Shown: positions 42,424-52,759, counted from the first letter of the stretch. The stretch is 64,000 nucleotides of DNA from Verrucomicrobiales bacterium (GCA_028712475.1 JAQTQB010000003.1:124001-188000); one strand, 5' to 3'. Notes: generated from the sequence alone by a model not told the origin. A program made the numbers and translations.

Positions 42424-42674
42424 AGCTCGTCTTCGCGGAACAGGCGTGGCAGGACTATCTGCACTGGCAGCAGACGGATAAACAAATCACGCGGCGCATT
42501 CACGAATTGATCAAGGACACGACGCGCAATCCCTTTTCCGGCATTGGCAAGCCCGAGCCATTGCGTTTTGCGCTGGCGGGCTATTGGTCGCGCCGCATCA
42601 ACGGGGAACACCGCATGGTTTACAAGGTTGAAGGCGACCGGCTGCTGCTGGCGCAATTGCGATACCATTATTGA
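42420..42674 (+). CDS. yoeB: YoeB/Txe-type ribosome-dependent mRNA interferase
   Basis: 84 residues, family length. KLVFAEQAWQDYLHWQQTDK opens as YoeB does; FSGIGKPEPLRFALAGYWSRRINGEHRMVYKV carries the catalytic Glu, Arg and the C-terminal LLLAQLRYHY with His/Tyr. Cleaves mRNA at the ribosomal A site. Convergent with mfd, 17 bp between the stops. Confidence 0.9.
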   Translation: MKLVFAEQAWQDYLHWQQTDKQITRRIHELIKDTTRNPFSGIGKPEPLRFALAGYWSRRINGEHRMVYKVEGDRLLLAQLRYHY

Positions 42675-42691
42675 AACAACTCTGCTGCCGC

Positions 42692-45600
42692 TCAAATCGC
42701 CAGCAGCAGCCGTTTGATTTCCTTGAGCCGCGCCTTGGCTTCTTTTTTGGTGAGACGCGGAAATTTGCCGCCGAGTGTGATGTAATTGCCGCGCCGCGTG
42801 ATCTTCAATTTGTCTTCCTCAACCTCAATGGCGGTCACGGCCTTTTCGCTGGCGAGGATTTTCAGTTCGCCCACGGCCAGCAGCAATTCCACCGGCGGCG
42901 GCAGCGGGCCGAAGCGGTCGCGCAATTCCTTCTGCAAGGCATCGAGCGCGGGCTTGTCCGTGGCTTGCGCGAGCTTGCGGTATATCTCGATCCGATGCTG
43001 TGGCTCGGTGATGTAGGTGTTGGGAAGTGACGAGTGATGAGTGACGAATGATGAGTTGTTCGTTTCCAGAAAATCCAGCGCGATGCGGACCTCCACGCGC
43101 GGTTTCACTTTCTCGCCTTTCAACGCGCCAACGCTTTGCTTGAGCAACTGGCAGTAGAGTTCAAACCCGACGGCTGTGATGTGGCCGCTTTGTTCCGAGC
43201 CAAGCAGATTGCCCGCGCCGCGGATTTCCAAATCACGCATGGCGATCTTGAAGCCGCTGCCGAGCGAGGCGTATTGCTTCATCGCGCTGATGCGTTTGCG
43301 CACATCGGTGAGCAAACGCGCGTGACGCGGCAGCAGCAGATACGCGTAAGCCTGATGCTTGTAGCGGCCGACGCGTCCGCGCAACTGGTAAAGCTCGCTC
43401 AAGCCGAAACGGTCGGCGCGGTCAATGATGATCGTGTTCGCGTTCGGAATATCGAGGCCGCTTTCGATGATGGTCGTGGAGAGCAATACATCCGCCTCGC
43501 CATTGACGAACTTCGTCATCACTTCTTCCAGATCGTCCGCGTGCATCTGGCCGTGGCCGACGACGATGCGCGCCGTCGGCACGAGCGATTTTAATTTCGC
43601 CAGCATCGTGTCAATCGTCGTCACGCGATTGTGCAGGAAGAAAACCTGTCCGCCGCGGCTCATCTCGCGCTGGATGGCGTCACGGATAGTGCGTTCGTCG
43701 TAAGGCGTGGCAATCGTCTCGACGGGCAGTCGGTCGTGGGGCGGCGACTGGATGGTGCTCATGTCGCGCGCGCCGGTAAGCGCGAGGTAAAGCGTGCGCG
43801 GGATCGGCGTGGCGCTTAACGTCAGCACGTCCACCATCGTCCGCAGCCGCTTGAACTTTTCCTTGTGCTGCACGCCGAAGCGTTGCTCTTCGTCAATCAC
43901 GACGAGGCCAAGGTCTTTGAACGCGATATCATCCTGAACAATGCGGTGCGTGCCGATGACGATGTCCACCGCGCCCGCAGCCAGATTTTTCACCACCTGA
44001 TCCTGTTCGCGCCGCGTGCGGAAACGCGAGAGCAGCTCCACGCGGATCGGATAATCCGCCATGCGCTCGCGGAAATTATTGAAATGCTGCTGCGCCAGAA
44101 CCGTTGTTGGCACAAGAATGGCAACCTGCTTGCCGTCCATCACGCATTTGAACGCGGCGCGGATGGCGACTTCAGTTTTGCCAAAGCCGACGTCGCCGCA
44201 AATCAAACGGTCCATTGGCTTGGGCCGCTCCTGATCCGCTTTCGTATTCGCGATGGCGGTGATTTGATCGCGCGTTTCCTCGTAGATAAAGGCACTTTCA
44301 AACTCGCGCTGCCATTGGTTGTCCGGCTTGCACGCATGGCCGGGCTGCGTTTCGCGCACGGCCTGGATGCGGAGCATTTCTGCGGCGATGTCTCGCACGG
44401 CTTTCTCGGTCTGCTCCTTGGCCTTGTGCCAGCGCGTGCCGCCGAGGGTGTTGAGCGGCGGATTGGCCTTGCCCGCGCCGACGTATTTGCTGACGAGGTG
44501 CGCCTCGCTGACGGGAACGTAAAGTTTCGGCGGCTCGTTGACGTCGTCGCCGGCGGCATATTCGATGACGAGGCATTCAGTGCCCGTGGCAGGTTCAGAA
44601 GCGATGATGGAGAGTTCCGTTCCGCGTGCGCCCCGGCCGACGGGCATGTTCTTCAACCCAAGGTAACGTCCGATGCCGTGCTGCAGATGCACGACTAGGT
44701 CGCCTTCCTCCAGATCCGCGAAATCAATTTCCATCGCGGAACGCACGGCCAGCGCGTGAGGCGACTTGAGGCGGCGCGGGCGCTGCACCTTGTAGCGGCC
44801 AAAAATCTCCGCATCCGTCACCACGACCAGTTTCGCCTCGTCGCAAAGGAATCCGCGGGCGAGGGAGCCGATGTGGATTTGAGGTGTGGCATCGTCTCTA
44901 TGAGCCGATTTATCGAGCCGCAGGCTCGACTCTACATCCAGACCCAGTTCCTTCCAGATTTCCTGGAAGCGCTGGCGTTCGCCGTCATTGTTGCAGAAGA
45001 CGTGGACGGAATAATCCTGCCGCAACCAGCGATGCAACTGCGCGAAGAATTCGCGGCGCTGCGCCTCGGCGACCTGTGGTTCCGGCGCGCGTTCGGCGAG
45101 CGGACGGAATGCGTCGAGACTTTCAAATTGCGGATTACGGATTGCGGATTGCTGATCGGCTCTGCCGGTATCGGCATCTTCAAAAATTTCAACCGGGGTA
45201 AAACCACGACGATTTAATTCGACCAAAAAATCCGCCCACGAGATGAAAAATAGATCGTTTTTTGGAACTTGCTGCTTGTAAGTGTCGGCGTGAACAGCGA
45301 GCAAATCCGGTTCGCACAACAGGAAAATAGTTTTGCGGGGCAGATAATCCAGCAGCGTGGCGAGCGAATTTTCATTCTGGCTTCTGGCTTCTGACTTCTG
45401 GCTTCTGTTTTTGAGAATTCCCAATTCGCCCGCCGGTGGCAGTGTGACGCTCAAAATTTCCCCACGCGAGATTTGCGTGAGCGGATCAAACTCGCGCAGC
45501 GATTCCAGTTCATCGCCGAAAAAATCCAGCCGCACCGGCCATGGACTCGTCGGCGGAAAAACGTCCACGATGCCGCCGCGCATTGCGATTTCACCTTTCT

Positions 45601-46219
45601 GCGTGACTTGCGCCTCGGCTTCGTAGCCCTGCGATTCCAGCCATTCGATCAAGTCGAGCGGCGCGGTCTTGTCGCCGCGCTGCAAAACCCGGATGCGATT
45701 TTTCAAGTCGTCCGGCGCAAAAGTTTTTTGCAGCAGCGCGGTGACGCTCGTCACCACCAATGCAGAGTGCGGAGTGCGGAGTGAGGAATTATCGGAGAGC
45801 GCGATGAGTGTTTGCAGGCGGTCACTGATGACGTCGGCGTGCGGCAATTTACCCTCATGCGGAAAAATTTCCCAGGCGGGATAGAACAGCGGAAAGGATG
45901 GAGGACGGAGGATGGAGGATGGCGCTACGGTTTCAGTCCGCACCCCGCACTCCGCATTCCGCACTTCATAGAGCCACGTTTCCAAGTCCTGCTGAAAACT
46001 TTCCTGCGTCTTGAGGCTGTCGGCGACGATGACGATAGGGCGCTGCGGAAATTGTTGCTGGAGCAATATGGCGAGAAACGGCTGGGCGGAGGCGCAAATT
46101 TCCAAGCCGGGCAGTGCTCCGCCATCCTCCAGACGCCGGGCAAGGGCTTGCACGGCGGGAGTTCGCAAGGCTGCGGCGAACCAATCGCTTGCCGCCCGTC
46201 CGGATGAATCTTGCGTCAA
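42692..46219 (-). CDS. mfd: Transcription-repair coupling factor
   Basis: 1175 residues. UvrB-homology region at about 20-200 and 200-380, RNA-polymerase-interacting domain with [11 protein letters not shown] near 510, then RecG-like translocase: Walker [16 protein letters not shown] box [21 protein letters not shown] motif III, and [18 protein letters not shown]-terminal TRCF domain. It displaces stalled RNA polymerase and recruits UvrA. Odd: six degenerate heptanucleotide tracts and one TGTAGCG-repeat fragment are embedded in the frame and encode low-complexity loops ([55 protein letters not shown]). Confidence 0.93.
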   Translation of the reverse strand: MTQDSSGRAASDWFAAALRTPAVQALARRLEDGGALPGLEICASAQPFLAILLQQQFPQRPIVIVADSLKTQESFQQDLETWLYEVRNAECGVRTETVAPSSILRPPSFPLFYPAWEIFPHEGKLPHADVISDRLQTLIALSDNSSLRTPHSALVVTSVTALLQKTFAPDDLKNRIRVLQRGDKTAPLDLIEWLESQGYEAEAQVTQKGEIAMRGGIVDVFPPTSPWPVRLDFFGDELESLREFDPLTQISRGEILSVTLPPAGELGILKNRSQKSEARSQNENSLATLLDYLPRKTIFLLCEPDLLAVHADTYKQQVPKNDLFFISWADFLVELNRRGFTPVEIFEDADTGRADQQSAIRNPQFESLDAFRPLAERAPEPQVAEAQRREFFAQLHRWLRQDYSVHVFCNNDGERQRFQEIWKELGLDVESSLRLDKSAHRDDATPQIHIGSLARGFLCDEAKLVVVTDAEIFGRYKVQRPRRLKSPHALAVRSAMEIDFADLEEGDLVVHLQHGIGRYLGLKNMPVGRGARGTELSIIASEPATGTECLVIEYAAGDDVNEPPKLYVPVSEAHLVSKYVGAGKANPPLNTLGGTRWHKAKEQTEKAVRDIAAEMLRIQAVRETQPGHACKPDNQWQREFESAFIYEETRDQITAIANTKADQERPKPMDRLICGDVGFGKTEVAIRAAFKCVMDGKQVAILVPTTVLAQQHFNNFRERMADYPIRVELLSRFRTRREQDQVVKNLAAGAVDIVIGTHRIVQDDIAFKDLGLVVIDEEQRFGVQHKEKFKRLRTMVDVLTLSATPIPRTLYLALTGARDMSTIQSPPHDRLPVETIATPYDERTIRDAIQREMSRGGQVFFLHNRVTTIDTMLAKLKSLVPTARIVVGHGQMHADDLEEVMTKFVNGEADVLLSTTIIESGLDIPNANTIIIDRADRFGLSELYQLRGRVGRYKHQAYAYLLLPRHARLLTDVRKRISAMKQYASLGSGFKIAMRDLEIRGAGNLLGSEQSGHITAVGFELYCQLLKQSVGALKGEKVKPRVEVRIALDFLETNNSSFVTHHSSLPNTYITEPQHRIEIYRKLAQATDKPALDALQKELRDRFGPLPPPVELLLAVGELKILASEKAVTAIEVEEDKLKITRRGNYITLGGKFPRLTKKEAKARLKEIKRLLLAI
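43024..43058 (-). repeat. Heptad tract 1 in mfd
   Basis: Five degenerate 7-bp units on the plus strand: GAAGTGA, CGAGTGA, TGAGTGA, CGAATGA, TGAGTTG. Encodes [11 protein letters not shown] in the C-terminal part of Mfd. Confidence 0.75.
44911..44936 (-). repeat. Fragment of the TGTAGCG palindromic repeat in mfd
   Basis: TATCGAGCCGCAGGCTCGAC then TCTACA on the plus strand matches the right half of the 52-bp repeats (compare 40482-40503). It encodes the [10 protein letters not shown] loop in Mfd, so a palindromic repeat has been absorbed into the gene. Confidence 0.55.
45127..45154 (-). repeat. Heptad tract 2 in mfd
   Basis: Four units on the plus strand: ATTGCGG, ATTACGG, ATTGCGG, ATTGCTG. 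Encodes [10 protein letters not shown]. Confidence 0.75.
45375..45409 (-). repeat. Heptad tract 3 in mfd
   Basis: Five units on the plus strand: TTCTGGC twice, TTCTGAC, TTCTGGC, TTCTGTT. Encodes [12 protein letters not shown]. Confidence 0.8.
45761..45788 (-). repeat. Heptad tract 4 in mfd
   Basis: Four units on the plus strand: TGCAGAG, TGCGGAG, TGCGGAG, TGAGGAA. Encodes [10 protein letters not shown]. Confidence 0.75.
45895..45922 (-). repeat. Heptad tract 5 in mfd
   Basis: Four units on the plus strand: AGGATGG, AGGACGG, AGGATGG, AGGATGG. Encodes [10 protein letters not shown]. Confidence 0.75.
45936..45963 (-). repeat. Heptad tract 6 in mfd
   Basis: Four units on the plus strand: GTCCGCA, CCCCGCA, CTCCGCA, TTCCGCA. 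Encodes RNAECGVRT, 13 bp from tract 5. Confidence 0.75.
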
Positions 46220-46273
46220 GCGCGGGGAAATTCGCAGTGGAAGAGGGATTCGTCAAGTCGCGCTGTGTTGGTC

Positions 46274-46296
46274 AGGCCGGTGAAAACACCGGACCT
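46274..46296. terminator. Hairpin between mfd and the glycosyltransferase genes
   Basis: CCGGTG-AAAA-CACCGG at 46277-46292, extended by AGG/CCT with one bulge. It lies after the stop of the 46335-48005 gene and before the mfd start. No T-run, so termination is uncertain. Confidence 0.35.
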
Positions 46297-46334
46297 CCTG
46301 AAGACGGAACGCCAAATGTGTCAAGAAGCACCCG

Positions 46335-48005
46335 TCAGGGCTGGCTGGTTTTCCAGCCACTGGCCATGAACAATTCCGCGAGTTCGGCGATGTTGACCTC
46401 GGCGGCATTTGTTTTTGAAATGACATCCATCCGCTCAAATTGAAGGCTGTGATCGCTCAAGAAATGGCCGACTTGGGAGGCCCATACCTGGGTGTAAGGC
46501 ATGTCTGCCCAGCCGGAAGATTCCAATGGTGCTGCGGGCAGGTTGGAAGGAGGCAAAGTTCTGGAGCGCGTGATTCCTGCCGCACTTGTGCCAGTCAGAA
46601 CCCATACCCGATGGCCGGATCGCAGCGTGGCGGTCATCTGGTCAAACACGGGCTGGACGCAGTTGGTTTTTTGGAGTTGCACTTTGACGAGGTCGTAGCG
46701 GTGCCGGGAGTGGTCACTGATGGGCGGCAAAGTCGTCCAAGGGATCAGTCTTTTTAAGTAATGGTCGAAGGTGATGCCATATTGCCAGGGGACGACGATC
46801 ACCAAATCCTGCGAGCCGGCCTGTTTCATCAACTGGCCGGCAAACAAATCTACATTGGTAAACCGCTGGTTCAAGTCACGTGCGGCAAATGGGACGGCGA
46901 GGAGGGCGGTGGCAATGACAAAGCTAAAAGTAGCCGCCCGGAAGCGACCGCGCAAAAGCGATAAGCTGAAGTCGAAACACGTTGCGGCGAGAGCCATCAA
47001 CGGCAGGAAATACCAAGTTTGTGTGGGCAGCCGAGCATACCACAGGAAGCCGACAAAGCCGGGCAGTGCAACCAGCAGCGTTGCCCCGGCGAACAATGGC
47101 AGGTCGCCGGAAGAAAGTTTGTCTTCAGCGCTCTTTAAATATTTACGCAGCGCCACGCTGGCATGGACGATCACCGCCAGCGCGAGCCCCCACCAAACCC
47201 AGGCGTAATCTTTCCAGGGAAATCCCATGGCGGCTTCGAGGTTTTTCCATACAGTCTTCAGGTGGAACCCGGTCCGCAAACCCGCTGCGGCTTCGGGCAG
47301 GGAAATGATGGTTGCCCAATAAGGCAGCAATGACACGGCTGCCAGCAGTCCGGCCAGCAGGATGATAAACGCTGTCCGCCATGATTTGCGCCGCGCACAC
47401 ACCGCACAGGCGCCGACGCAGATCGCCGCGACGAGGATTGCGTTTTGGAAAAGTGATTGAACACTTAAAATTGCAAGCAACCCCAGCCAGACTCCGCGCA
47501 GCCATGAAGGCTTTTGCAAAAACATCCAGGTGGCGGACGCCATAAGCACAATCAAGAGGCTTCCCATACCATAAGCGCGGATGGAATCTCCATACATGAT
47601 GACGGTGCTGTTTGTCGCGAACAGCAAAAGTCCCAACAGCGGCGGTGCGCGCCGGGCTGACATGGCGGCCAGCCAGATTGCCAGAAGCAGCCCCAGGCCG
47701 ATGAATGTCCCCAACAAACGCAGATGCAGGTCGGTTCCTGCCAGTCCCAGGCCAGACCATTCGTGAACCAGCAGCGGCATGAGTATGGGAAATGAATCCT
47801 GCGCCATTTCGTGAAGAGAATTATTACCGGCCAGGTTGATGAGGTTGATTTCATCCCGCCATAATCCGCCGGCGCGGGCCAGGAAAAAGAAATGCAGGCC
47901 AATGACCGCCGCCGTGATGCAGATTGACGCAACCCATTCAAACTGCCGGACGTTCTTCGTCATCGGCTCGGATGCGGGTTTCAATTCGCTGGCGGCTTTG
48001 ATCAT
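46335..48005 (-). CDS. GT39/PMT-like polytopic membrane glycosyltransferase
   Basis: 556 residues with about ten hydrophobic segments. After the first helix comes GGLWRDEINLINLAG, the D-E motif of the first extracytoplasmic loop in the GT-C/PMT fold, which binds the metal and lipid-linked sugar. A soluble C-terminal part (about 380-556) follows. These enzymes move sugars from polyprenyl phosphate donors to lipids or proteins at the periplasmic face. It overlaps the next upstream gene by ATGA and is the last of a three-gene set. Acceptor unknown. Confidence 0.72.
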   Translation of the reverse strand: MIKAASELKPASEPMTKNVRQFEWVASICITAAVIGLHFFFLARAGGLWRDEINLINLAGNNSLHEMAQDSFPILMPLLVHEWSGLGLAGTDLHLRLLGTFIGLGLLLAIWLAAMSARRAPPLLGLLLFATNSTVIMYGDSIRAYGMGSLLIVLMASATWMFLQKPSWLRGVWLGLLAILSVQSLFQNAILVAAICVGACAVCARRKSWRTAFIILLAGLLAAVSLLPYWATIISLPEAAAGLRTGFHLKTVWKNLEAAMGFPWKDYAWVWWGLALAVIVHASVALRKYLKSAEDKLSSGDLPLFAGATLLVALPGFVGFLWYARLPTQTWYFLPLMALAATCFDFSLSLLRGRFRAATFSFVIATALLAVPFAARDLNQRFTNVDLFAGQLMKQAGSQDLVIVVPWQYGITFDHYLKRLIPWTTLPPISDHSRHRYDLVKVQLQKTNCVQPVFDQMTATLRSGHRVWVLTGTSAAGITRSRTLPPSNLPAAPLESSGWADMPYTQVWASQVGHFLSDHSLQFERMDVISKTNAAEVNIAELAELFMASGWKTSQP

Positions 48006-49759
48006 TTTGGCTGTGGCAAATTTGTCAACGCTGGATCATTCCAGCCGGACACGACGGTCAATCCGATGTCCTCCCACGGTTCCAGCGCATTGGTTGATGG
48101 ATTAACAAGCCGAGTGATGTTGGTGGTGTGGCTGGCCAGAACATAGCCAAGTTTGAGGCCCCAGACTCGTGTATAAGGCACATCCAGCCAGCCAGCCGGG
48201 CCGTTGGGCGCGGGTGGTAAATCCACCGGCGGCGGAGTGTTTGGTTTTGGCATCGGAACTTCGCCCACAATCCAGACGCGATGGCCGGAACGAAGCGCGA
48301 CCTCCACGTTTCCCAGGACAGGCTGGATGGCGTTCGTCATTTGAAGTTCTTGCTTGATCAGGTCGTAGCGATGGAACCGGTAATCTTCAAGCGGCGGCAG
48401 GGTTTTCCAAACCGCGCTGCCATGATAATAACGGGCGAAGGTCAGGCCATAATACCATGGATGGACAATCACAAAATCATCCGGGCTTATGTTTTGCGCA
48501 AGCGTTGCGGCCACCTGGTCGCCGTTGGTCCGCCGTTGCTGCGTATTGGAATATGTCGTCGGCCAGGCCAGCAAAAAACTGACGACGGCGACAACCAACA
48601 CCCCCAGCCGCATCGATTGATGCATACGCGGCAGGATCACATCGCAACAAACCGCGATGAGCCCGATCAGCGGAATGCAATACCAAGGTTGAACCGGCAG
48701 TCCGGCGAGCTTGAAGAATATTCCATATCCCGCAAAACCGGCGGCCAAGGCCACGCCTGCAAAAAAGCACACATCCCGAGATTCCTTCAAAACTGTAGCC
48801 GCGGCCCTAAAGAATTGACCGATGCCAAGCACCGCCGCGATGATGACCGACACAAACCAAACATAATAAAACCAAATGGAAGAGAACCCGCCCGTGATCT
48901 GGATCATCCGATCCAGAAAAACATGAAAGCCATCGCCGGTTTTACTGACGACCCACCAGCTTTGCGCATCCAGCAGAGGTTTGATGTATGGCGTCAATGA
49001 CAGTGCGGCCACAAATCCGATGCTTAGAACGGCCATGGCTGGACGGTATTGCCGCCGGCTGATGCACAAGACGATTCCCGCCACACAAACGGCCAGCACG
49101 AGAAAAGCGTTTTGATACAGCGTCTGCACACTTAACACAGCGGCGAAGCCAGCCAGCAATCCCCGCCGCCAGCCTGGCAGCTCTGTAAACCGCCAGACCA
49201 GCCCCAGCGTCAGTAAAATGCACGCAGTTGCCAGCCCGTAGGCGCGCAACGAATCTCCAAACGTGATGACCGTGAAATTCAATGCCGCCAGCGAAAGTGA
49301 AAAGAGCGGCAGCCCGCGTCCCATCATCCGGTTCGTTATCCAAAATGCCGCCAGCACCGCCAGCCCGATTCCCAATCCCAACATTCGCAAGCCCTGATCA
49401 GTTGCTCCAGCCCCGGCCTTCGACCAGACGCGGACCAGCGCCGGAAATAAAATGGGGCAATGATCATGCGGCAATGTTTTCCAAACCTCCCCCCACGAAG
49501 GGAGCAGGGCGATGTTGACGATACCTGTTTCGTCGCGCCACAGCACACCGGCGTGGCGAAAATAGACCCAGTGCAGACACGCCGCCGCAACCGTGAGCAG
49601 GCCGGCAACCGACCATTCGGCCAGTGATATTTTGCGCCAAAAAGATGTTGAGGTTCTTTTCGGATTACAGCAGCCGTCGGGAGGAGTTTCTGATTTCCCC
49701 GGGATTTGAGCATTGTCGTCTCGGTTGCTATGGGGTTTTGAGATTGGTTCTTTGTTCAT
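48002..49759 (-). CDS. GT39/PMT-like polytopic membrane glycosyltransferase
   Basis: 585 residues, close paralogue of the neighbour at 46335-48005: GVLWRDETGIVNIALLPSW carries the same R-D-E motif and both end with a related soluble region (compare TLRSGHRVWVLTG and ALRSGHRVWIVGE). Cytoplasmic N-terminal 45 residues, then multiple helices. The start overlaps the 3' end of the upstream gene by 32 bases. Probably arose by tandem duplication. Confidence 0.72.
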   Translation of the reverse strand: MNKEPISKPHSNRDDNAQIPGKSETPPDGCCNPKRTSTSFWRKISLAEWSVAGLLTVAAACLHWVYFRHAGVLWRDETGIVNIALLPSWGEVWKTLPHDHCPILFPALVRVWSKAGAGATDQGLRMLGLGIGLAVLAAFWITNRMMGRGLPLFSLSLAALNFTVITFGDSLRAYGLATACILLTLGLVWRFTELPGWRRGLLAGFAAVLSVQTLYQNAFLVLAVCVAGIVLCISRRQYRPAMAVLSIGFVAALSLTPYIKPLLDAQSWWVVSKTGDGFHVFLDRMIQITGGFSSIWFYYVWFVSVIIAAVLGIGQFFRAAATVLKESRDVCFFAGVALAAGFAGYGIFFKLAGLPVQPWYCIPLIGLIAVCCDVILPRMHQSMRLGVLVVAVVSFLLAWPTTYSNTQQRRTNGDQVAATLAQNISPDDFVIVHPWYYGLTFARYYHGSAVWKTLPPLEDYRFHRYDLIKQELQMTNAIQPVLGNVEVALRSGHRVWIVGEVPMPKPNTPPPVDLPPAPNGPAGWLDVPYTRVWGLKLGYVLASHTTNITRLVNPSTNALEPWEDIGLTVVSGWNDPALTNLPQPK

Positions 49760-51410
49760 CTGTCTCCATCAGGTTCGTCGGTTCGGGAAACGGGCCGGGT
49801 TTGCGTTGAAAAACTTCCAGCGCGCAACGGTGGATTTTACCGTGGCGGGCAACCGCGTTTGTGCCGAAGGCATAGATGGTTTCAATCGTGGTTTCGTTCC
49901 GGAAAATAATGTCGGCCACACCGACGCGCGTGTAGTTGGTCTGGTAATTCTTCCACCAGTCGAAGATGCTTGGGGTCGAATTGGTAGCCGGGATTTGCCA
50001 GCGCGCGGTGTCGGAAACAACGACAAATTCCGGCTGGCACGACTCAATTTCAGCGATCATCTCCCGCCGCATTTTCTCGGCGAAGGGCTGCGGCTCGCCA
50101 AGCGCATAAATGTAAATATAACCCGTCGCCGAATGGCGGTGCGACAGAAAATAGATTTCCGGCTCCGATCCCAGCACGGCCACGCGGGCGTGTGGCGAAG
50201 AATTTTCCCGGATGAAATTTGCGACCCTTTCCGCTTCCGGCAACGGGTCAAAGCCATACATTTCCCGGGCGAGCTTGAGTTTCGGGATGAAAAACCAAGG
50301 CCCCGCGCACGTCGCGATGGTCATTGCCACCATCAGCACATAAATTCCGGGCATGAATTTTCTCCCGAAGCGCCATTGGCAAGTGACACTGACGGCGGCA
50401 CCTGCGAGCATGGCCATGGCGGGAACGGCGATCAAAAAATAGTGGGGTCGGAAATAAAAATCCGGGCAGACCGCCAGTGACGACGACGCACAAAATCCAA
50501 GCAGCCAGCCGCGCGAATTTTTCAAACGCCCGTCAAACCAGACCAGGACCAGTCCGGCCACCGCCAGCAGCCACAGCAAAATACCGCTGATTATGACCCA
50601 GCCAAAATTCCGCCAGAAGAGGGATGACGCGCCGGTCGGCCGCATGATCGAGGCGTATGCACGCGCATAATCAAACGTCCAAAACTTGAAGGTTTCAAAC
50701 ACGCCCGCGTGCCAGAGCCACAGGCAGCACAGGCCCAGCGGCGTCAGCATTGAAAATCCGTAAACCGCCACGGACGCGATGCGCCTTCTGAAAGAATCTT
50801 TCGCACAGAAAATTTTCCCGAAGGCAAACGACAAACCCGCCCACGCTGCAATGATGGCGGCGTGCTGTTTCATCAGAACCGCCGTGCCAAAGAGCGCGCC
50901 GCTCGCGGCGAGCACCGGCCAGTTTTCCGTTTGCCGGGCACGCCACATCAAAGACAAGCCGGCTGTGACGAAAAAGGCGCAAAACTGCGTTGCATGGCCG
51001 GCCTGCCCCAGCATGGAAGGACTGGCCGCCAGCAAGGCGTAGCTGGTCGCGGCCACCACGCCTGCGGTTTCATCGAGGATTTTTTTGCCCAGCCAGAACA
51101 GCATCAGTGCGGTTGCCGTGGTCATCAGCAAAAGCCCGAAATGGATTCCGGCTGGCGTCTGGCCAAACACCGCCATGATGCCGGCGTAGGCCAGATACGT
51201 TCCTGGAAATTTCATGTTGCAGGCCAGTTCATAGGGCGGGATGCCCTGCAAAATGAGCTGGCCGGCGTAGGCGTATTCGCCCTCGTCGCGTTCGAGCGGG
51301 AAGTCCAGCAGGCGCAGCCGCGCGACGGCCACGATGACCAGCACGGCGACCATGAGCCACCATGTCCAGTGTCGCTGGGAAATGCGGGGGCGGACTTCGG
51401 GCGGCGTCAT
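49728..51410 (-). CDS. GT39/PMT-like polytopic membrane glycosyltransferase
   Basis: 560 residues. LDFPLERDEGEYAYAGQLIL gives the classic D-E-G-E/E-R-D-E motif after helix 1, followed by GQAGHATQFCAFFVTAGL and about ten helices, then a periplasmic C-terminal domain. More distant from the other two than they are from each other. First gene of the minus-strand trio, and divergent from the antiporter gene (95-bp gap). Envelope glycan or protein glycosylation is the inferred role. Confidence 0.75.
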   Translation of the reverse strand: MTPPEVRPRISQRHWTWWLMVAVLVIVAVARLRLLDFPLERDEGEYAYAGQLILQGIPPYELACNMKFPGTYLAYAGIMAVFGQTPAGIHFGLLLMTTATALMLFWLGKKILDETAGVVAATSYALLAASPSMLGQAGHATQFCAFFVTAGLSLMWRARQTENWPVLAASGALFGTAVLMKQHAAIIAAWAGLSFAFGKIFCAKDSFRRRIASVAVYGFSMLTPLGLCCLWLWHAGVFETFKFWTFDYARAYASIMRPTGASSLFWRNFGWVIISGILLWLLAVAGLVLVWFDGRLKNSRGWLLGFCASSSLAVCPDFYFRPHYFLIAVPAMAMLAGAAVSVTCQWRFGRKFMPGIYVLMVAMTIATCAGPWFFIPKLKLAREMYGFDPLPEAERVANFIRENSSPHARVAVLGSEPEIYFLSHRHSATGYIYIYALGEPQPFAEKMRREMIAEIESCQPEFVVVSDTARWQIPATNSTPSIFDWWKNYQTNYTRVGVADIIFRNETTIETIYAFGTNAVARHGKIHRCALEVFQRKPGPFPEPTNLMETDEQRTNLKTP

Positions 51411-51505
51411 GCGCGGGCATTGGACAAAAATGCGCCGGCAAATTCAATGCAATTTCCTGGCGTTTCTATTTGACCCCGTTCGACGCGGCAACGCAACCTT
51501 GTGAA

Positions 51506-52759
51506 ATGATTTCGCCAAATCCATGGATGATTTTGCCGTTCGTGCTGCTGCTCGGTGCGATTGCCTCCGGGCCGGGGCTGGCACCAAAATGGTGGTTGCG
51601 GCATTACGCCAAAATCGCGCTCGGCCTCGGCACGGTCACGCTGGGTTATTACATTTTTGTTCTGCGCGACACGACCAGCCTGGCGCACACCGGGCACGAA
51701 TACGCCAGCTTCATCGCGCTCGTCGGCTCGCTCTACGTTGTTTCCGGCGGCATCCACATCGGTGTCAAGGGCGAGGCCACGCCGTTCAAGAACGTGGTTT
51801 TTTTGTTCATCGGCGCGGTCATCGCCAATCTGCTCGGCACCACCGGCGCGGCCATGCTGCTGATCCGTCCGTGGATTCGCATGAATAAATATCGCGTCAC
51901 GGCGCATCATGTCGTCTTTTTTATCTTCATCGTGGCGAACGTCGGCGGTTGTCTCACGCCCGTCGGCGATCCGCCGCTGTTCCTCGGCTATCTGCAAGGC
52001 GTGCCGTTCTGGTGGGTCGCGGAACATTGCTGGCCGATGTGGTCGGTTGGCATCGGCCTGTTGCTGGGAATTTTTTATATCGTGGACAAGATCAACTTCG
52101 CCCGCGCACCGCTGGCCGTGCGTGAAAAAGAAACTGCCGAGGCCACATGGCGGTTCGACGGCGTGGCCAACCTGTTTTTTCTCGCCGTCATCCTGGGTGC
52201 GGTGTTTGTGAAAACGATTTTCGTGCGGGAGGCATTGATGATTGCGGCGGCGGCCGGGTCGTATTTCACGACCAAAAAAACTGTTCATGCGGCGAACCAG
52301 TTTGATTTCCATCCGATTCTGGAAGTTGCTGTTTTGTTCGCCGGGATTTTTGCGACGATGATGCCCGCGCTCGACTGGCTCAACCAGAATGCCCCCCGTC
52401 TCCTCGGCGAGAATCCCGCGCCCGGCATTTTCTTCTGGGGCACGGGCGTGCTGTCCAGCGCTCTCGACAACGCGCCGACGTATCTGGGTTTTTTGAGCGC
52501 GTTGTTTGGTGTGGCCGGCACGAGTGACATCCATGAATTACTTGGACAACGGCACCTGCAAATCCTCGCCATCAGCGTGGGCGCGGTGTTTTTTGGCGCG
52601 TTCACCTACATCGGCAACGGCCCGAACTTCATGGTCAAGGCCATCGCCGAGCAGCAGAAAATTTCCACGCCGGGCTTCTTCGGCTTCATCTTCAAATTCG
52701 CGATGCCGTTTCTGCTGCCGGTGCTGGTCGTGGTCTGGCTGATGTTTTTCCGAGGCTGA
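51506..52759 (+). CDS. Na+/H+ antiporter-like membrane protein (CitMHS/NhaD-type)
   Basis: 417 residues from ATG 51506 (MISPNPWMILPFVLLLG); the longer frame overlaps the divergent gene's promoter region. About 11-12 helices. IGAVIANLLGTTGAAMLLIRPW and NVGGCLTPVGDPPLFLGYL are signatures of the IT superfamily members annotated as sodium:proton antiporters, with SALDNAPTYLGFLS in the second half. Predicted cation/proton exchange at the inner membrane. Confidence 0.8.
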   Translation: MISPNPWMILPFVLLLGAIASGPGLAPKWWLRHYAKIALGLGTVTLGYYIFVLRDTTSLAHTGHEYASFIALVGSLYVVSGGIHIGVKGEATPFKNVVFLFIGAVIANLLGTTGAAMLLIRPWIRMNKYRVTAHHVVFFIFIVANVGGCLTPVGDPPLFLGYLQGVPFWWVAEHCWPMWSVGIGLLLGIFYIVDKINFARAPLAVREKETAEATWRFDGVANLFFLAVILGAVFVKTIFVREALMIAAAAGSYFTTKKTVHAANQFDFHPILEVAVLFAGIFATMMPALDWLNQNAPRLLGENPAPGIFFWGTGVLSSALDNAPTYLGFLSALFGVAGTSDIHELLGQRHLQILAISVGAVFFGAFTYIGNGPNFMVKAIAEQQKISTPGFFGFIFKFAMPFLLPVLVVVWLMFFRG

